In this document: positions 25,766 to 37,096 of the stretch, one piece after another
Layout of the letters: the number at the start of each line of letters is the position of its first letter
How positions within the stretch are numbered: the first letter of the stretch is position 1
From: Tragulus kanchil
Taxonomy: Eukaryota; Chordata; Mammalia; Artiodactyla; Tragulidae
Length of the DNA stretch: 64,000 nucleotides
Assembly: GCA_022376925.1 (NCBI GenBank)
Contig: JAIOJX010000004.1
Coordinates: 121,917,123-121,981,122 of the forward strand
Direction of reading: 5' to 3'
Translations under genes and position numbers: made by a program
Notes under the pieces: model-generated
What the model was told of the DNA's origin: nothing
The model's database searches: none
What the model saw: the letters and a program-made list of their open reading frames with translations, nothing else

Positions 25766-26087
25766 GGTTTCCCTGGTGGTCCAGTGGGTAAGGACACCGC
25801 CTTGCAGTGCAAGGGGTACCGGTTCGATCCCTGGCCTGGGAAGATCCCACGTGCCGCGGAGCGGCTGGACCGATGTGTCCAATTACTGAGCCGGAGCTCT
25901 GGAGCGCATGCGCCCAGAGCCAGCGCTCTGTGACAACAGAGGCCACCATGATGGGAGGCTCACACGGGCCAAAGAAGAAAATGGACAAATGAAAGACCAA
26001 CAGAAGTGGCCCGCCTGCTCCCCTCCCTCCCCACCGCACCCCACCAAAATAAATAAATAAATAAATCTTTAAAAAAAAAAAAAAAAA
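25766..26087 (+). mobile_element. CpG-rich tRNA-Glu SINE (CHR type) with C-rich tail
   Basis: The head is GGTTTCCCTGGTGGTCCAGT, box B CGGTTCGATCCC, body TGTGTCCAATTACTGAGCC and 3' end AAAGACCAACAGAAGTGGCC, followed by a C-rich tail, AAAT repeats and 17 A. A 13-base target-site duplication (25753-25765 and 26088-26100) splits an L2 element. The CpG content is high. Confidence 0.93.
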
Positions 26088-26100
26088 GAATGCAATTCAG

Positions 26101-26170
26101 CTCAAATCACTCCTCTGCTCAAAACTGAACTGGTACCCAACCTCACTCAGAATAGAATCCAAAGCCCTTG
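26101..26170 (+). mobile_element. L2 LINE fragment, left piece
   Basis: ACTCCTCTGCTCAAAACTG and CAGAATAGAATCCAAAGCCC match the usual L2 3'-region word order. It continues after the SINE at 26500. Confidence 0.6.
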
Positions 26171-26198
26171 AAGAAGCTAATAAAAAAGAAAAAAGAAA

Positions 26199-26475
26199 GG
26201 GAATTCCCTGGTGGTCTAGTGGGAAAAGAGTCCACCTTATAATGCCAAGGGACACCAGTTCGATCCCTGGCACCGGAAGATCCCATATGCCACAAAGCGG
26301 CTGGACTGGTATGTTCAATTACAAGCCAGAGCTCTGAAGCACATGCACTCAAGAGTTGGGCTCTGCAACGAGAGAGGCCACTGCGATGGGAGGCGCACAC
26401 AGGCCAAAGAACAAAGACAGATTAAAATAAATAAATGAAGGACCAATAAAATAGGTCAAAATTAAAAAAAAAAGA
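26199..26475 (+). mobile_element. tRNA-Glu SINE (CHR type), older copy
   Basis: The head is GGAATTCCCTGGTGGTCTAG with box B CAGTTCGATCCC, and the end is ACCAATAAAATAGGTCAAAA. It is flanked by a 14-base direct repeat (26170-26183 and 26486-26499), with extra A-rich bases on the left side. About six CpG remain. Confidence 0.87.
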
Positions 26476-26499
26476 AGAAGAAGAAGAAGAAGCTAATAA
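26467..26499. repeat. (AAG)n microsatellite
   Basis: An A-run followed by seven or so AAG units, grown from the SINE tail and the AAG-rich target site. Confidence 0.85.
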
Positions 26500-26965
26500 G
26501 ACCCTATGTGATTTGTTCTCCTTTTCTATAGCCTCTCTGAATTACCTGCTTCTTCACTGTCCTCTGACCAATTCATTCCAGGTTGCTTTCAGCATTCTCC
26601 CTTCATGATGTCTCTCTCTAGCTACTCCTTCTGTTTACAATATTCTTCCCTCAGATAACTCCTATTAACTCATCTCTTGAATCTTTGCCGAAAACTCGCT
26701 TTCTCAACAAGGTCTATTTAATACTGAAAATGTCTCTCCTTCCCATGCACAGGCTCCTAGTCCTCTCTTCCTTTTCTAGTTTCAATTCTGTCCATTACAC
26801 TTGCTTCCTAATATGCATTACAGCTGACTTATTAATGTTCATTTTTCATTTTCTTCTCTCCTCATCAGAAGACAAGTAGAAAATGGCAGAAATCTTTCTT
26901 CTTATTAACTAGGACAGTGTCTAGCACACTGGAGAAAAACTCCATAATTATTTGTTTAATAAAGG
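26500..26965 (+). mobile_element. L2 LINE 3' region, right piece
   Basis: The order GACCCTATGTGATTTGTTCT, GCCTCTCTGAATTACCTGCT, GAAGACAAGTAGAAAATGGC and ACAGTGTCTAGCACACTGG parallels the L2 3' end (activity long dead). It rejoins the piece at 26101-26170, so both SINEs inserted into an existing L2. Confidence 0.6.
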
Positions 26966-27494
26966 ACTCCACAAGCATAAAATGAATTTTGTTTGTGTAA
27001 AATTTCTATCATTTATTAGCTCAACCTTTAGACAAAAGTATGTAATTACTCATCATGAAAAGCTCTCCCTTCCCTAATCTAGTCTGGTACTTAAAATCCT
27101 AGGTCAAGAGAATCCCTCCAGCCTCTGAATCTACTCCTCCCAGGGCTTGTTTTGCTGAATCACACTCAATCTCTTTTTAGAAGTTATTAAACATTTGTAA
27201 TGGTGACAACTAACATTTGTCTAGCAATTTATAGCTCTTAATATGCTTTTATGCTTATGCACTCATGTGGTTCAATAAAGAGAAATTCTATTGCCAAAAA
27301 AGCTAAGTTTCTTGGTTTAAATAAAATATATCTGAGTTACATTTTTGGAGATTATAAACATAAAAGATTTATTATTCATCAATGCATGGTTATTGTGAGA
27401 GAATGTGACATGGTTCCAGTTGCCCACACTTAACATATGCTTCTATTTATATTTCTTTTGTAAACTATTTGTAGGCTTAAATCACCAGGGCAAA
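26966..27494. other. Unassigned non-coding DNA
   Basis: AT-rich; no repeat family or coding signal seen. Confidence 0.55.
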
Positions 27495-29725
27495 TAATAG
27501 CATAAGTAGTTTAAGTTTTTTTGTTCAAATGAAAATAAGTAATTTTCAGTCTTAGCACTTAAGATTACTGTTCCTAAATTCTACTTCTTTTATACTTTTG
27601 ACTGAATATCAGGTACATGTTGTATGCATTCCTAAGTCACTTAAAGATCTCATCACAAGTGTGCATTTAGCTAAATTTCCATCTTAAAAAGGATACACTT
27701 AAGAACTATAACTACTGTAACTGACACTGTGTGTAGATCATGAAGAAAATATGGATTACTAAATGAACCTTTGACGAAAGTAAATTCCTGCCCCTCCAGG
27801 GAAATATAAACTCTAAACAATTCCTAAAAAACTATATGGACAGTAGCAGGAGCAGATGAAGTTTCAAATGAAGCTGCGCAGGCTCTCTTGTCGATCTTTG
27901 ATTAAATCTCCCTCTTAGGCAGCTGGCTAGCCTCAGCCATTTGCCCTCAATAGAATTAATGAGTTATAACTGTTGTAGACAACCATGAAAGATGTCCTTA
28001 GTAAGATACTTTTTCTTCCATTTGTGCAACTTAACCCAAATAAAAGACTCATGATAGAAATCACTAACAATTTAATATGTTTTCTAAAATCAGTTGAGCT
28101 CTGAGGATTCTTTTTTTTTCATCTCAAATAAGAGCCTGAAAGAGGAAATAGAGGATTAGGAAGTGTTTGAACAAACTTCCTACTTTAGTCAAAGAAATGC
28201 AAATCAAAACAGGATACCATTTTTCATCAATTACGTGATAATACTCAAAGCTAATCAGACAGGGAAACTGGACTGCTGAAGGAATTCTAAGTTGTTATAA
28301 CCTTTCTTTAAGCAAATTTTCAACCTACATCAAGGGTCTTATAAATAAGTATATTTCCCATTCAGGCACCAATTCTCACAAATAACCTGGAATTTAATAT
28401 GTGCATATTATTTTCAAAGATGTTTATTACATCATTAATTGGAATGGTAAAATCAACCACAAACTATTGTCTAACAATAAATTGCTTACATATACTAAAG
28501 CATATTGGAATGTTATATGGCCATATTTAGCTTAATGTTTATAGTTTTACATAATTTGAGAAGGAAAGACAGCAGCAGATTAAGGCTTGTAACACTCATC
28601 AAACAGAAACTAATAGCATAAGTAGTTTAAGTTTTTTTGTTCAAATGAAAATAAGTAATTTTCAGTCTTAGCACTTAAGATTACTGTTCCTAAATTCTAC
28701 TTCTTTTATACTTTTGACTGAATATCAGGTACATGTTGTATGCATTCCTAAGTCACTTAAAGATCTCATCACAAGTGTGCATTTAGCTAAATTTCCATCT
28801 TAAAAAGGATACACTTAAGAACTATAACTACTGTAACTGACACTGTGTGTAGATCATGAAGAAAATATGGATTACTAAATGAACCTTTGACGAAAGTAAA
28901 TTCCTGCCCTCCAGGGAAATATAAACTCTAAACAATTCCTAAAAAACTATATGGACAGTAGCAGGAGCAGATGAAGTTTCAAATGAAGCTGCGCAGGCTC
29001 TCTTGTCGATCTTTGATTAAATCTCCCTCTTAGGCAGCTGGCTAGCCTCAGCCATTTGCCCTCAATAGAATTAATGAGTTATAACTGTTGTAGACAACCA
29101 TGAAAGATGTCCTTAGTAAGATACTTTTTCTTCCATTTGTGCAACTTAACCCAAATAAAAGACTCATGATAGAAATCACTAACAATTTAATATGTTTTCT
29201 AAAATCAGTTGAGCTCTGAGGATTCTTTTTTTTTCATCTCAAATAAGAGCCTGAAAGAGGAAATAGAGGATTAGGAAGTGTTTGAACAAACTTCCTACTT
29301 TAGTCAAAGAAATGCAAATCAAAACAGGATACCATTTTTCATCAATTACGTGATAATACTCAAAGCTAATCAGACAGGGAAACTGGACTGCTGAAGGAAT
29401 TCTAAGTTGTTATAACCTTTCTTTAAGCAAATTTTCAACCTACATCAAGGGTCTTATAAATAAGTATATTTCCCATTCAGGCACCAATTCTCACAAATAA
29501 CCTGGAATTTAATATGTGCATATTATTTTCAAAGATGTTTATTACATCATTAATTGGAATGGTAAAATCAACCACAAACTATTGTCTAACAATAAATTGC
29601 TTACATATACTAAAGCATATTGGAATGTTATATGGCCATATTTAGCTTAATGTTTATAGTTTTACATAATTTGAGAAGGAAAGACAGCAGCAGATTAAGG
29701 CTTGTAACACTCATCAAACAGAAAC
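27495..29725. repeat. Tandem duplication 9 (offset 1116/1115)
   Basis: Copy A is 27495-28610 and copy B is 28611-29725. The only difference I noted is one C in a CCCC run (about 27793). The left half is repeat-poor and the right half contains an old L1-like stretch. Confidence 0.94.
28176..28540 (+). mobile_element. Degraded L1/HAL1-like fragment
   Basis: AAAGAAATGCAAATCAAAAC is a word typical of the L1 ORF2 3' part, and TGTTATATGGCCAT about 310 bases on fits the same region. The stretch between is heavily mutated. It is repeated at about 29291-29655 in copy B. Confidence 0.5.
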
Positions 29726-29886
29726 TGATAATTAAAAATGAAATTTTGAGAAAGAAAAAGTAAAAAGTATAGTACAAGGGATATTGAATTATTACAATCA
29801 TATACTTTAAGAGATTTTTTGCCCCTATCTAGATCAAGCTTAATCAAATTATATTCTCAAGAGTAATGTGTTGTTGAAAATGTGTA

Positions 29887-32045
29887 CAGAGAAATGTATC
29901 AAAGTTCATTCAGATGTCCCCATCAGAAGAGAGATGAGAGACTAGAATAATTACAGAACCACAAAGTATATTTGGAAAAGAAAGCAAGGAGTCAAAATAT
30001 CCTGCATATCTTTGAACCAACTCCCAATGAGCTGTTTTTCTCATTTTACAGGAAAGAAATGCAACCCCTAACCTGAAAATGTTTTGTCTTGAGGGCAGGG
30101 AAAAGATAGAAGAGGCAGAAAACAGTCTACTTAGACCTACTGACACATTTGATACCAACAATATCAAAAGTAGCTTCAGTAGAAAAAGCACTTTTTCTCA
30201 CTACCCAACATGGTGGGTTTCTCCTTAACTGGAGTTTATATTGTCATGACAAACTCATGTCAAAAAAGAGTAATCACTCACAATCTTTAATGAATACATC
30301 ACTGTCTCCTTAAGTTATGGCTTAGTTTAATTTCATGAATTTAATGGAGTTGGCCCACACAACTGTGGATTCAACAAAATGATCAAAAACAATCAATTGT
30401 ACAGAAAGAAAAATCCCTAGAGTCACTCCTGTGATTCACAAAAATTAGGCAGATCAATGACCACACTGATAAATTTGACCCATATGCCCAGCCCTTAAGG
30501 GGAGGGATCTTAAGATCCATGTATATAATTTGCAATGCCCAGTACAAAAGGAAAACGTGGGCTGTGTTCAAAATCCAGAAAAAATGTGCCATTAAAGGTG
30601 TTAATATGTAAAATAGCTCTTCTTTTGTATTTTCTCAAACTATACCATGGTGTTTTTTATTCACTATTTATTATCATGCTTCTTGGAGTACAAGAATAGT
30701 ATCTAGGCTAGCTCAGACTCTCATAGCACCAGAGGGGACCAGACCCATGATTCCTCATGAATTTACTGCTAAATATCCCCCTCTGCCATCTTTCCAATCA
30801 ACATGCTATACCCTAGCCTACTGTGGACAAGTCAAACTCCACTATCACACAGGCCTACCAACCTAACCCATCACACAGTCGTAATCTTGAGGAATTGCAT
30901 CCTCCACATTAGGATGTACTAGGTATCTAGACTGCAGTTGCTCTTTTGAGCGAAAACTCTGCTCAGGATGGCTCCTCAATTGGGCGCAGAGAAATGTATC
31001 AAAGTTCATTCAGATGTCCCCATCAGAAGAGAGATGAGAGACTAGAATAATTACAGAACCACAAAGTATATTTGGAAAAGAAAGCAAGGAGTCAAAATAT
31101 CCTGCATATCTTTGAACCAACTCCCAATGAGCTGTTTTTCTCATTTTACAGGAAAGAAATGCAACCCCTAACCTGAAAATGTTTTGTCTTGAGGGCAGGG
31201 AAAAGATAGAAGAGGCAGAAAACAGTCTACTTAGACCTACTGACACATTTGATACCAACAATATCAAAAGTAGCTTCAGTAGAAAAGCACTTTTCTCACT
31301 ACCCAACATGGTGGGTTTCTCCTTAACTGGAGTTTATATTGTCATGACAAACTCATGTCAAAAAAGAGCAATCACTCACAATCTTTAATGAATACATCAC
31401 TGTCTCCTTAAGTTATGGCTTAGTTTAATTTCATGAATTTAATGGAGTTGGCCCACACAACTGTGGATTCAACAAAATGATCAAAAACAATCAATTGTAC
31501 AGAAAGAAAAATCCCTAGAGTCACTCCTGTGATTCACAAAAATTAGGCAGATCAATGACCACACTGATAAATTTGACCCATATGCCCAGCCCTTAAGGGG
31601 AGGGATCTTAAGATCCATGTATATAATTTGCAATGCCCAGTACAAAAGGAAAACGTGGGCTGTGTTCAAAATCCAAAAAAAATGTGCCATTAAAGGTGTT
31701 AATATGTAAAATAGCTCTTCTTTTGTATTTTCTCAAACTATACCATGGTGTTTTTTATTCACTATTTATTATCATGCTTCTTGGAGTACAAGAATAGTAT
31801 CTAGGCTAGCTCAGACTCTCATAGCACCAGAGGGGACCAGACCCATGATTCCTCATGAATTTACTGCTAAATATCCCCCTCTGCCATCTTTCCAATCAAC
31901 ATGCTATACCCTAGCCTACTGTGGACAAGTCAAACTCCACTATCACACAGGCCTACCAACCTAACCCATCACACAGTCGTAATCTTGAGGAATTGCATCC
32001 TCCACATTAGGATGTACTAGGTATCTAGACTGCAGTTGCTCTAGA
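29887..32045. repeat. Tandem duplication 10 (offset 1100/1098)
   Basis: Copy A is 29887-30986 and copy B is 30987-32045. Differences include shorter A and T runs in B near 31284 and one more A near 31674. The last 45 bases of copy A (about 30942-30986) are a noisy version of the clean 32040-32080 sequence, which again places errors at the inner junction. No known repeat in the unit. Confidence 0.93.
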
Positions 32046-33066
32046 GGATCTCTGCTCAGTGGCTCCCTAAATGTGGGGCTGCCATATTCAGAAGGATCAG
32101 GAATTTTATTCCCCTGGCTCAGAGACAATGTGGTATGCCAGACCCTCACCTGCCTCACGCCCTTGCCCAGGCACTCACTAAAGGCAAAGAGCAGCAAGGG
32201 TTACTGAACAAAGGAGAAGAAAAAGTGAGGGAAGTAGAAATTCAGTGCCAAAGAGTGAGGGGGCAGGTGACCAACCTTGGGAGACCCAGACCTGTGAGCT
32301 CCAGAGAATGATGATGCATGCTTCATCATTCCCTTGCAATCATTATTCACATATAATACACAAAATGTAAACATAAAATTATTAAGATTTTCAAAATGAC
32401 AAGTGTAGAGAATTAAATCTTAAACTTTCCTGAACATGAAGTTATGACATTGGTCATACATCCACAAAGTTGGCCTTAACCCATAGAAATAGTTCAGTGA
32501 AATGAAAAGCCAACACAAGGCTCTAGGGAAAACAGCAAGCCCAGAAAGGTTTTCCTCATAACAGAGCAGAAAAAAAAAACAAAAAAACTGTAGGATATTT
32601 TAAAAATCAAATTGAGAAAGGCAGACAGCATGCAAAAGTTAGATCCAGTCATACATTGAAATGTCTGTCCCTACAAAGAGAAGTTTAGATCATTTCAATT
32701 GTGCTATACTCTTAAGCTATATAAGACATGAAAAATAATATAATACAAACTAAAATGTAATAAAGATTTAAGAAAATGAGTAATACAAGAGCAAATTTTC
32801 AACCTTTAGAAAACAACAAAATAAAAAAAGTGAATGGGTGTCAGATTCAGTGCCAAAGACTTGACAAGAAGTCAAAATTCCCAGAAAAGATATAAAGAGA
32901 TTAAAGTGAGAATAAATAATCTATATGGAAAAATACCGAGTGAATTTGAAATATGCAGCTAGTTTTCTTCTTGAATAGAACATATAGGAAAAAGAATCCA
33001 AAGACAATAGAAGAAATCATCACCTAACATGAAGCAAGCCTAAATGCACAAATCAAAAGGATTAGA
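32046..33066. other. Unassigned non-coding DNA
   Basis: GC is higher to about 32300, then AT-rich. A short inverted word pair (GATGATGCATGC / GCTTCATCATTC) sits near 32310. No exon, CpG island or repeat family was recognised. Confidence 0.55.
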
Positions 33067-33076
33067 TAGAATTTCT
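33067..33076. repeat. Target-site duplication of ATP5MG retrocopy, tail side
   Basis: TAGAATTTCT here is repeated exactly at 33537-33546, on the other side of the retrocopy, as expected after L1-driven insertion. Confidence 0.85.
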
Positions 33077-33106
33077 TTTGTCTTTTTTTTTAATACACTG
33101 TCTTAT

Positions 33107-33112
33107 TTTATT
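33107..33112 (-). promoter_or_regulatory. Polyadenylation signal of the retrocopy
   Basis: AATAAA on the minus strand lies about 15 bases before the A-run, carried over from the parent mRNA. Confidence 0.8.
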
Positions 33113-33191
33113 CAAATGGCAGTCTGCTCACACATGGTCCAAGAACACTTGACTAACATAGGAAAGATGATCACATGTTAAAAATTGGTCT

Positions 33192-33503
33192 TCAAACATC
33201 ATAGCCAATGATGTCATGCTTGTCTATGATCTTGCCAACATAAAAACACATCCACACCTCAGTGGCCACCAAACCATTCAGTAGAGCTTCCTTAACTGTG
33301 AGCTGTTTGAAGCTACCGGTTTTAGCACTACTGATAATTTTTTTCAAGCTCTGAATAGCTGTAGGGATCTCAGCAGGGGTTGGAGGAACCAGCTCAACTT
33401 TGGCATAGTACCAAAACGTGGCCAATCGAGGCTTTGAGTAAGTCACAGCAGTGTTGACCAGCACTGGGGCCTTCTCCACAAGGTTGCGGACAAACTGGGC
33501 CAT
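33192..33503 (-). CDS. ATP5MG: Intact ORF for ATP synthase subunit g-like protein (retrocopy)
   Basis: The 103-codon frame has the length of mammalian ATP synthase membrane subunit g, a small single-helix protein of the mitochondrial F1Fo ATP synthase that helps dimerise the complex in the inner membrane. The frame starts at the expected MAQFVRNL and ends at IIGYDV, with the conserved block YSKPRLATFWYYAKVELVPP at residues 22-41. The membrane helix is near residues 75-92. The usual small-residue G-x-x-x-G pattern near the C-terminus is changed: residues 90-100 read GKIIDKHDIIG, with Asp at 94 and 97 and Lys at 91. These radical changes in a conserved helix suggest loss of function and weak constraint. 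It has no intron and sits in a retrocopy with target-site duplication. Translation in the animal is not shown by the sequence. Confidence 0.85.
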   Translation of the reverse strand: MAQFVRNLVEKAPVLVNTAVTYSKPRLATFWYYAKVELVPPTPAEIPTAIQSLKKIISSAKTGSFKQLTVKEALLNGLVATEVWMCFYVGKIIDKHDIIGYDV

Positions 33504-33536
33504 GGTTCTAGGATGGAGAGTGCATTGCCCAGACTC

Positions 33537-33546
33537 TAGAATTTCT
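33537..33546. repeat. Target-site duplication of ATP5MG retrocopy, 5' side
   Basis: Second copy of TAGAATTTCT, directly next to the leader of the retrocopy. Confidence 0.85.
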
Positions 33547-34333
33547 GATTCAAGTCAATTGATGGAGTTCACTCAAGAAAGATGCCAAGAATAGTCAAGA
33601 ACTTTGGGAAAGATTGATGGAAAAACCAAAGACAGACAATTACGAGTGTTCCAAGCTGACTAAGAAGCCAAGATCAATGGCCCTGAGGACTAAGGAGCAA
33701 GATTAGGCTATAATGTTTTGAGCTGGAAAAATTTTTAAGGGATTATAGGACAGTTGAACCTATGCCCTTCAGAACACCTAGCCCCGTATTTTTGCTTCAG
33801 GACAAAATCTTCTAAACAAATCTCCAAATAAAAGAATACACAAGAAAACCCATGTATTTTAAAATTTAGAAATATATAATTTCTGGACATCTCACCCATT
33901 TATTCATATATTCAGTAAAGCATATTGATACCTAATATATACTAGATATAATTTTAAACACTGGGCATGTAAGATACCAAAAAATATGTTATAAACATAT
34001 ATCCAAACAAAATATCATTAAATGATCTAAAACAGGCACACCAAAAATACACTGTATTAGACTTTAGCTTTTTCATAAATGATATTAAGCAAATAAAGCA
34101 TAAGATCACAAATAATTTTCATAAGAAAATCAATAGGTTAGACTCTTTCCTTAGTGTGCTTTATATATTTTAAAATAATCCTAATTTTTTTAGAGAACAT
34201 TCATAAATGTATTATTTTTCAGGTTCAAATAAAAATATAGAGTAAAATTTGCAGTCTCTCTTCATTCCTATAATTCTGAATTATTGCTAACATATTGCTG
34301 TGTGTCCCTCTTATATTTCTAAGCATTAATACA
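33547..34333. other. Unassigned non-coding DNA
   Basis: AT-rich DNA with no recognised repeat or coding signal. Confidence 0.55.
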
Positions 34334-34645
34334 CATATATGTACTTATCATGTATAAATAAATTTCCCCAGAATATAGCATTAAAAGAGCAAGAGACAGA
34401 AAAATATGAGAGAAATTATAGTTTTATAAGTCTAGATATCATTCATTTAATAAGAAATTTCCAGGGAATAGAGGAATAAATAATCATGCAAACAATTTAA
34501 TAAAATGTACACTGATTCTTCACAATGATTGAAAAGACCAATTGAGAACCACACAAAGTGGCAATCAGGTCAGAATGATTACTTATTTTAGGTTATATAA
34601 AACAAGATCCCTAGTCCATAGAAGAGGGCTTTGTCCTTCAGTCTA

Positions 34646-34730
34646 AGAATAGGCTAATCAGACCCCCTCCCCCGCCAAAAAGAATAGGCTAACCAGACCC
34701 CCTCCCCCACCCAAAAAGAATAGGCTAACC
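34646..34730. repeat. 35-36 bp C-rich minisatellite, 2.4 units
   Basis: Units at 34646-34680 and 34681-34716 plus a 14-base partial unit. Each starts AGAATAGGCTAA and ends in a C-rich block plus AAAA. Repeated at about 35808-35893, where the second C-block reads as 16 C in a row. Confidence 0.85.
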
Positions 34731-35296
34731 AAGTCATGTCCATTGTATGAACTATGCGTGGTTTCCAAGTGAGAAGCCACATCTAGCTACAATAAAAACA
34801 AGAATAGTAGTGGTTTAAAAGGGAGATCAACTCAATTAAGATAAGACTGATTTCTTGACATTTTCCAAGGTTCACCACCTGTTCTTGACTACCAGGTCAA
34901 CTAACAAGCTAAACACAGAAACAAGGGTAACTCCTGGATTCTTCTGTCTCTGTGGAAAAAGATATATAGGTTCAGCAGTTGCCAGGGAATGAAATGTTTT
35001 TCAGTCTGCCCTTACCCAGGGAGTCTCAGTAATTCTGTCGTGTCATAATTAGGTTTAACATACATATACTATAGCTTTTATGGTAATTAAATTCCCAGTA
35101 GAGTTATTTTGCCTTGAACTCTTGTCCCCTAATTCAAGTGTTTCTGTGTGTGCCAAGAAAGGGGAATATGCATCTGGCAGTGTTCCATAAATATAAGTTC
35201 GTGGAAATATTCATGAAAACTTGAATGAACAAAGGTATATACAATGTGACAGTAATAAGATTTGCTCAATTTCCCAATGCAATTTAAAATATTAAA

Positions 35297-35310
35297 AAGA
35301 GAGAGAGAGG
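35297..35310. repeat. Short (GA)n microsatellite
   Basis: A GA run that is one or two units longer in the second copy near 36460. A slippage or consensus difference. Confidence 0.75.
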
Positions 35311-36716
35311 AAACTAAGAGCAGTGACCTCAGCTAATTCCAAAACAGGAGAATAAATATTCAAACACGAGGTAAAGCACCACATTAGTATCCTTACTGTG
35401 TTAACAGGACTTTAGTGTATTTTTAGTGCCCACCTCTATGAAAATAAACTCTGAGTAATTTCCCCAAAGAGACTTTCATTCCCTTGGTGAGCCTCTACAT
35501 ATATGTACTTATCATGTATAAATAAATTTCCCAGAATATAGCATTAAAAGAGCAAGAGACAGAAAAATATGAGAGAAATTATAGTTTTATAAGTCTAGAT
35601 ATCATTCATTTAATAAGAAATTTCCAGGGAATAGAGGAATAAATAATCATGCAAACAATTTAATAAAATGTACACTGATTCTTCACAATGATTGAAAAGA
35701 CCAATTGAGAACCACACAAAGTGGCAATCAGGTCAGAATGATTACTTATTTTAGGTTATATAAAACAAGATCCCTAGTCCATAGAAGAGGGCTTTGTCCT
35801 TCAGTCTAAGAATAGGCTAATCAGACCCCCTCCCCCGCCAAAAAGAATAGGCTAACCAGACCCCCCCCCCCCCCCCAAAAGAATAGGCTAACCAAGTCAT
35901 GTCCATTGTATGAACTATGCGTGGTTTCCAAGTGAGAAGCCACATCTAGCTACAATAAAAACAAGAATAGTAGTGGTTTAAAAGGGAGATCAACTCAATT
36001 AAGATAAGACTGATTTCTTGACATTTTCCAAGGTTCACCACCTGTTCTTGACTACCAGGTCAACTAACAAGCTAAACACAGAAACAAGGGTAACTCCTGG
36101 ATTCTTCTGTCTCTGTGGTAAAGATATATAGGTTCAGCAGTTGCCAGGGAATGAAATGTTTTTCAGTCTGCCCTTACCCAGGGAGTCTCAGTAATTCTGT
36201 CGTGTCATAATTAGGTTTAACATACATATACTATAGCTTTTATGGTAATTAAATTCCCAGTAGAGTTATTTTGCCTTGAACTCTTGTCCCCTAATTCAAG
36301 TGTTTCTGTGTGTGCCAAGAAAGGGGAATATGCATCTGGCAGTGTTCCATAAATATAAGTTCGTGGAAATATTCATGAAAACTTGAATGAACAAAGGTAT
36401 ATACAATGTGACAGTAATAAGATTTGCTCAATTTCCCAATGCAATTTAAAATATTAAAAAGAGAGAGAGAGAGGGAAACTAAGAGCAGTGACCTCAGCTA
36501 ATTCCAAAACAGGAGAATAAATATTCAAACACGAGGTAAAGCACCACATTAGTATCCTTACTGTGTTAACAGGACTTTAGTGTATTTTTAGTGCCCACCT
36601 CTATGAAAATAAACTCTGAGTAATTTCCCCAAAGAGACCTTCATTAAACAACTTTCATTCCCCTTGGTGAGCCTCTCACCAGCCACAGACATATTAGTAA
36701 AGGCAGACAATCCAAA

Positions 36717-37096
36717 GGTAGACCATAAAGAGGCTGAGCACCAAAGAATTGATGCCTTTGAACTGTGGTGTTGCAGAAGACTCTTGAGAGTCTCTTGGAC
36801 TGCAAGGAGATCAAACCAGTCAATCCTAAAAGAAATTAGCCCTGAATATTCATTGGAAGAAAAGATACTTAAGCTGAAGCTCCAATACTTTGGCCACCTG
36901 ATGGGAAGAGATGACTCACTGGAAAAGACATTGATGTTGGGAAAAATAGAAGGCAAAAGGAGAGGCGACAAGAGAGGATGAAATGGTTGGATGGCACCAC
37001 TGAGTCAATGGATATGATTTGAGCAGGCTCCAAGAGCTGAAGGGCAGGGAAGCCTGGTGTGCTACAGTCCATGGGACTGCAAACTCATAGTTAGAT
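36717..37096 (+). mobile_element. BovB (RTE) LINE 3' fragment
   Basis: The plus strand codes, with breaks, for the C-terminal part of the BovB reverse transcriptase polyprotein: EAEHQRIDAFELWCCRRLLR, then SNQSILKEISPEYS and LKLQYFGHLMGR. It runs on into the 3' end with GGCAGGGAAGCCTGGTGTGC and CAGTCCATGGGACTGC. The fragment is 5'-truncated and dead. BovB is a horizontally acquired RTE element abundant in ruminants. Confidence 0.9.

Larger units (their letters stand above)
33077..33536 (-). pseudogene. ATP5MG: Processed retrocopy of ATP5MG mRNA
   Basis: This 460-base intronless insertion is a reverse-transcribed mRNA: a short 5' leader (33504-33536), an uninterrupted coding region, a 3' UTR, an AATAAA signal on the minus strand (33107-33112) and a short poly(A) run seen as T at 33083-33091. 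A 10-base direct repeat flanks it exactly. There is no visible promoter of its own, and the region around is non-coding repeat-rich DNA. Retrocopies of this gene are frequent in mammals, so a dead copy is the default reading even though the frame is open. Confidence 0.93.
34334..36675. repeat. Tandem duplication 11 (offset about 1164)
   Basis: Copy A is 34334-35495 and copy B is 35498-36675. Copy A lacks 14 bases near 35475, about 20 bases before the inner junction. The copies also differ in a C-run, a GA-run and an A-run, all homopolymer or short-repeat changes. Confidence 0.93.

Noticed and set aside
36664..36981. 105-codon frame
   Set aside because: It is the C-terminal part of the BovB LINE reverse transcriptase, not a host gene.
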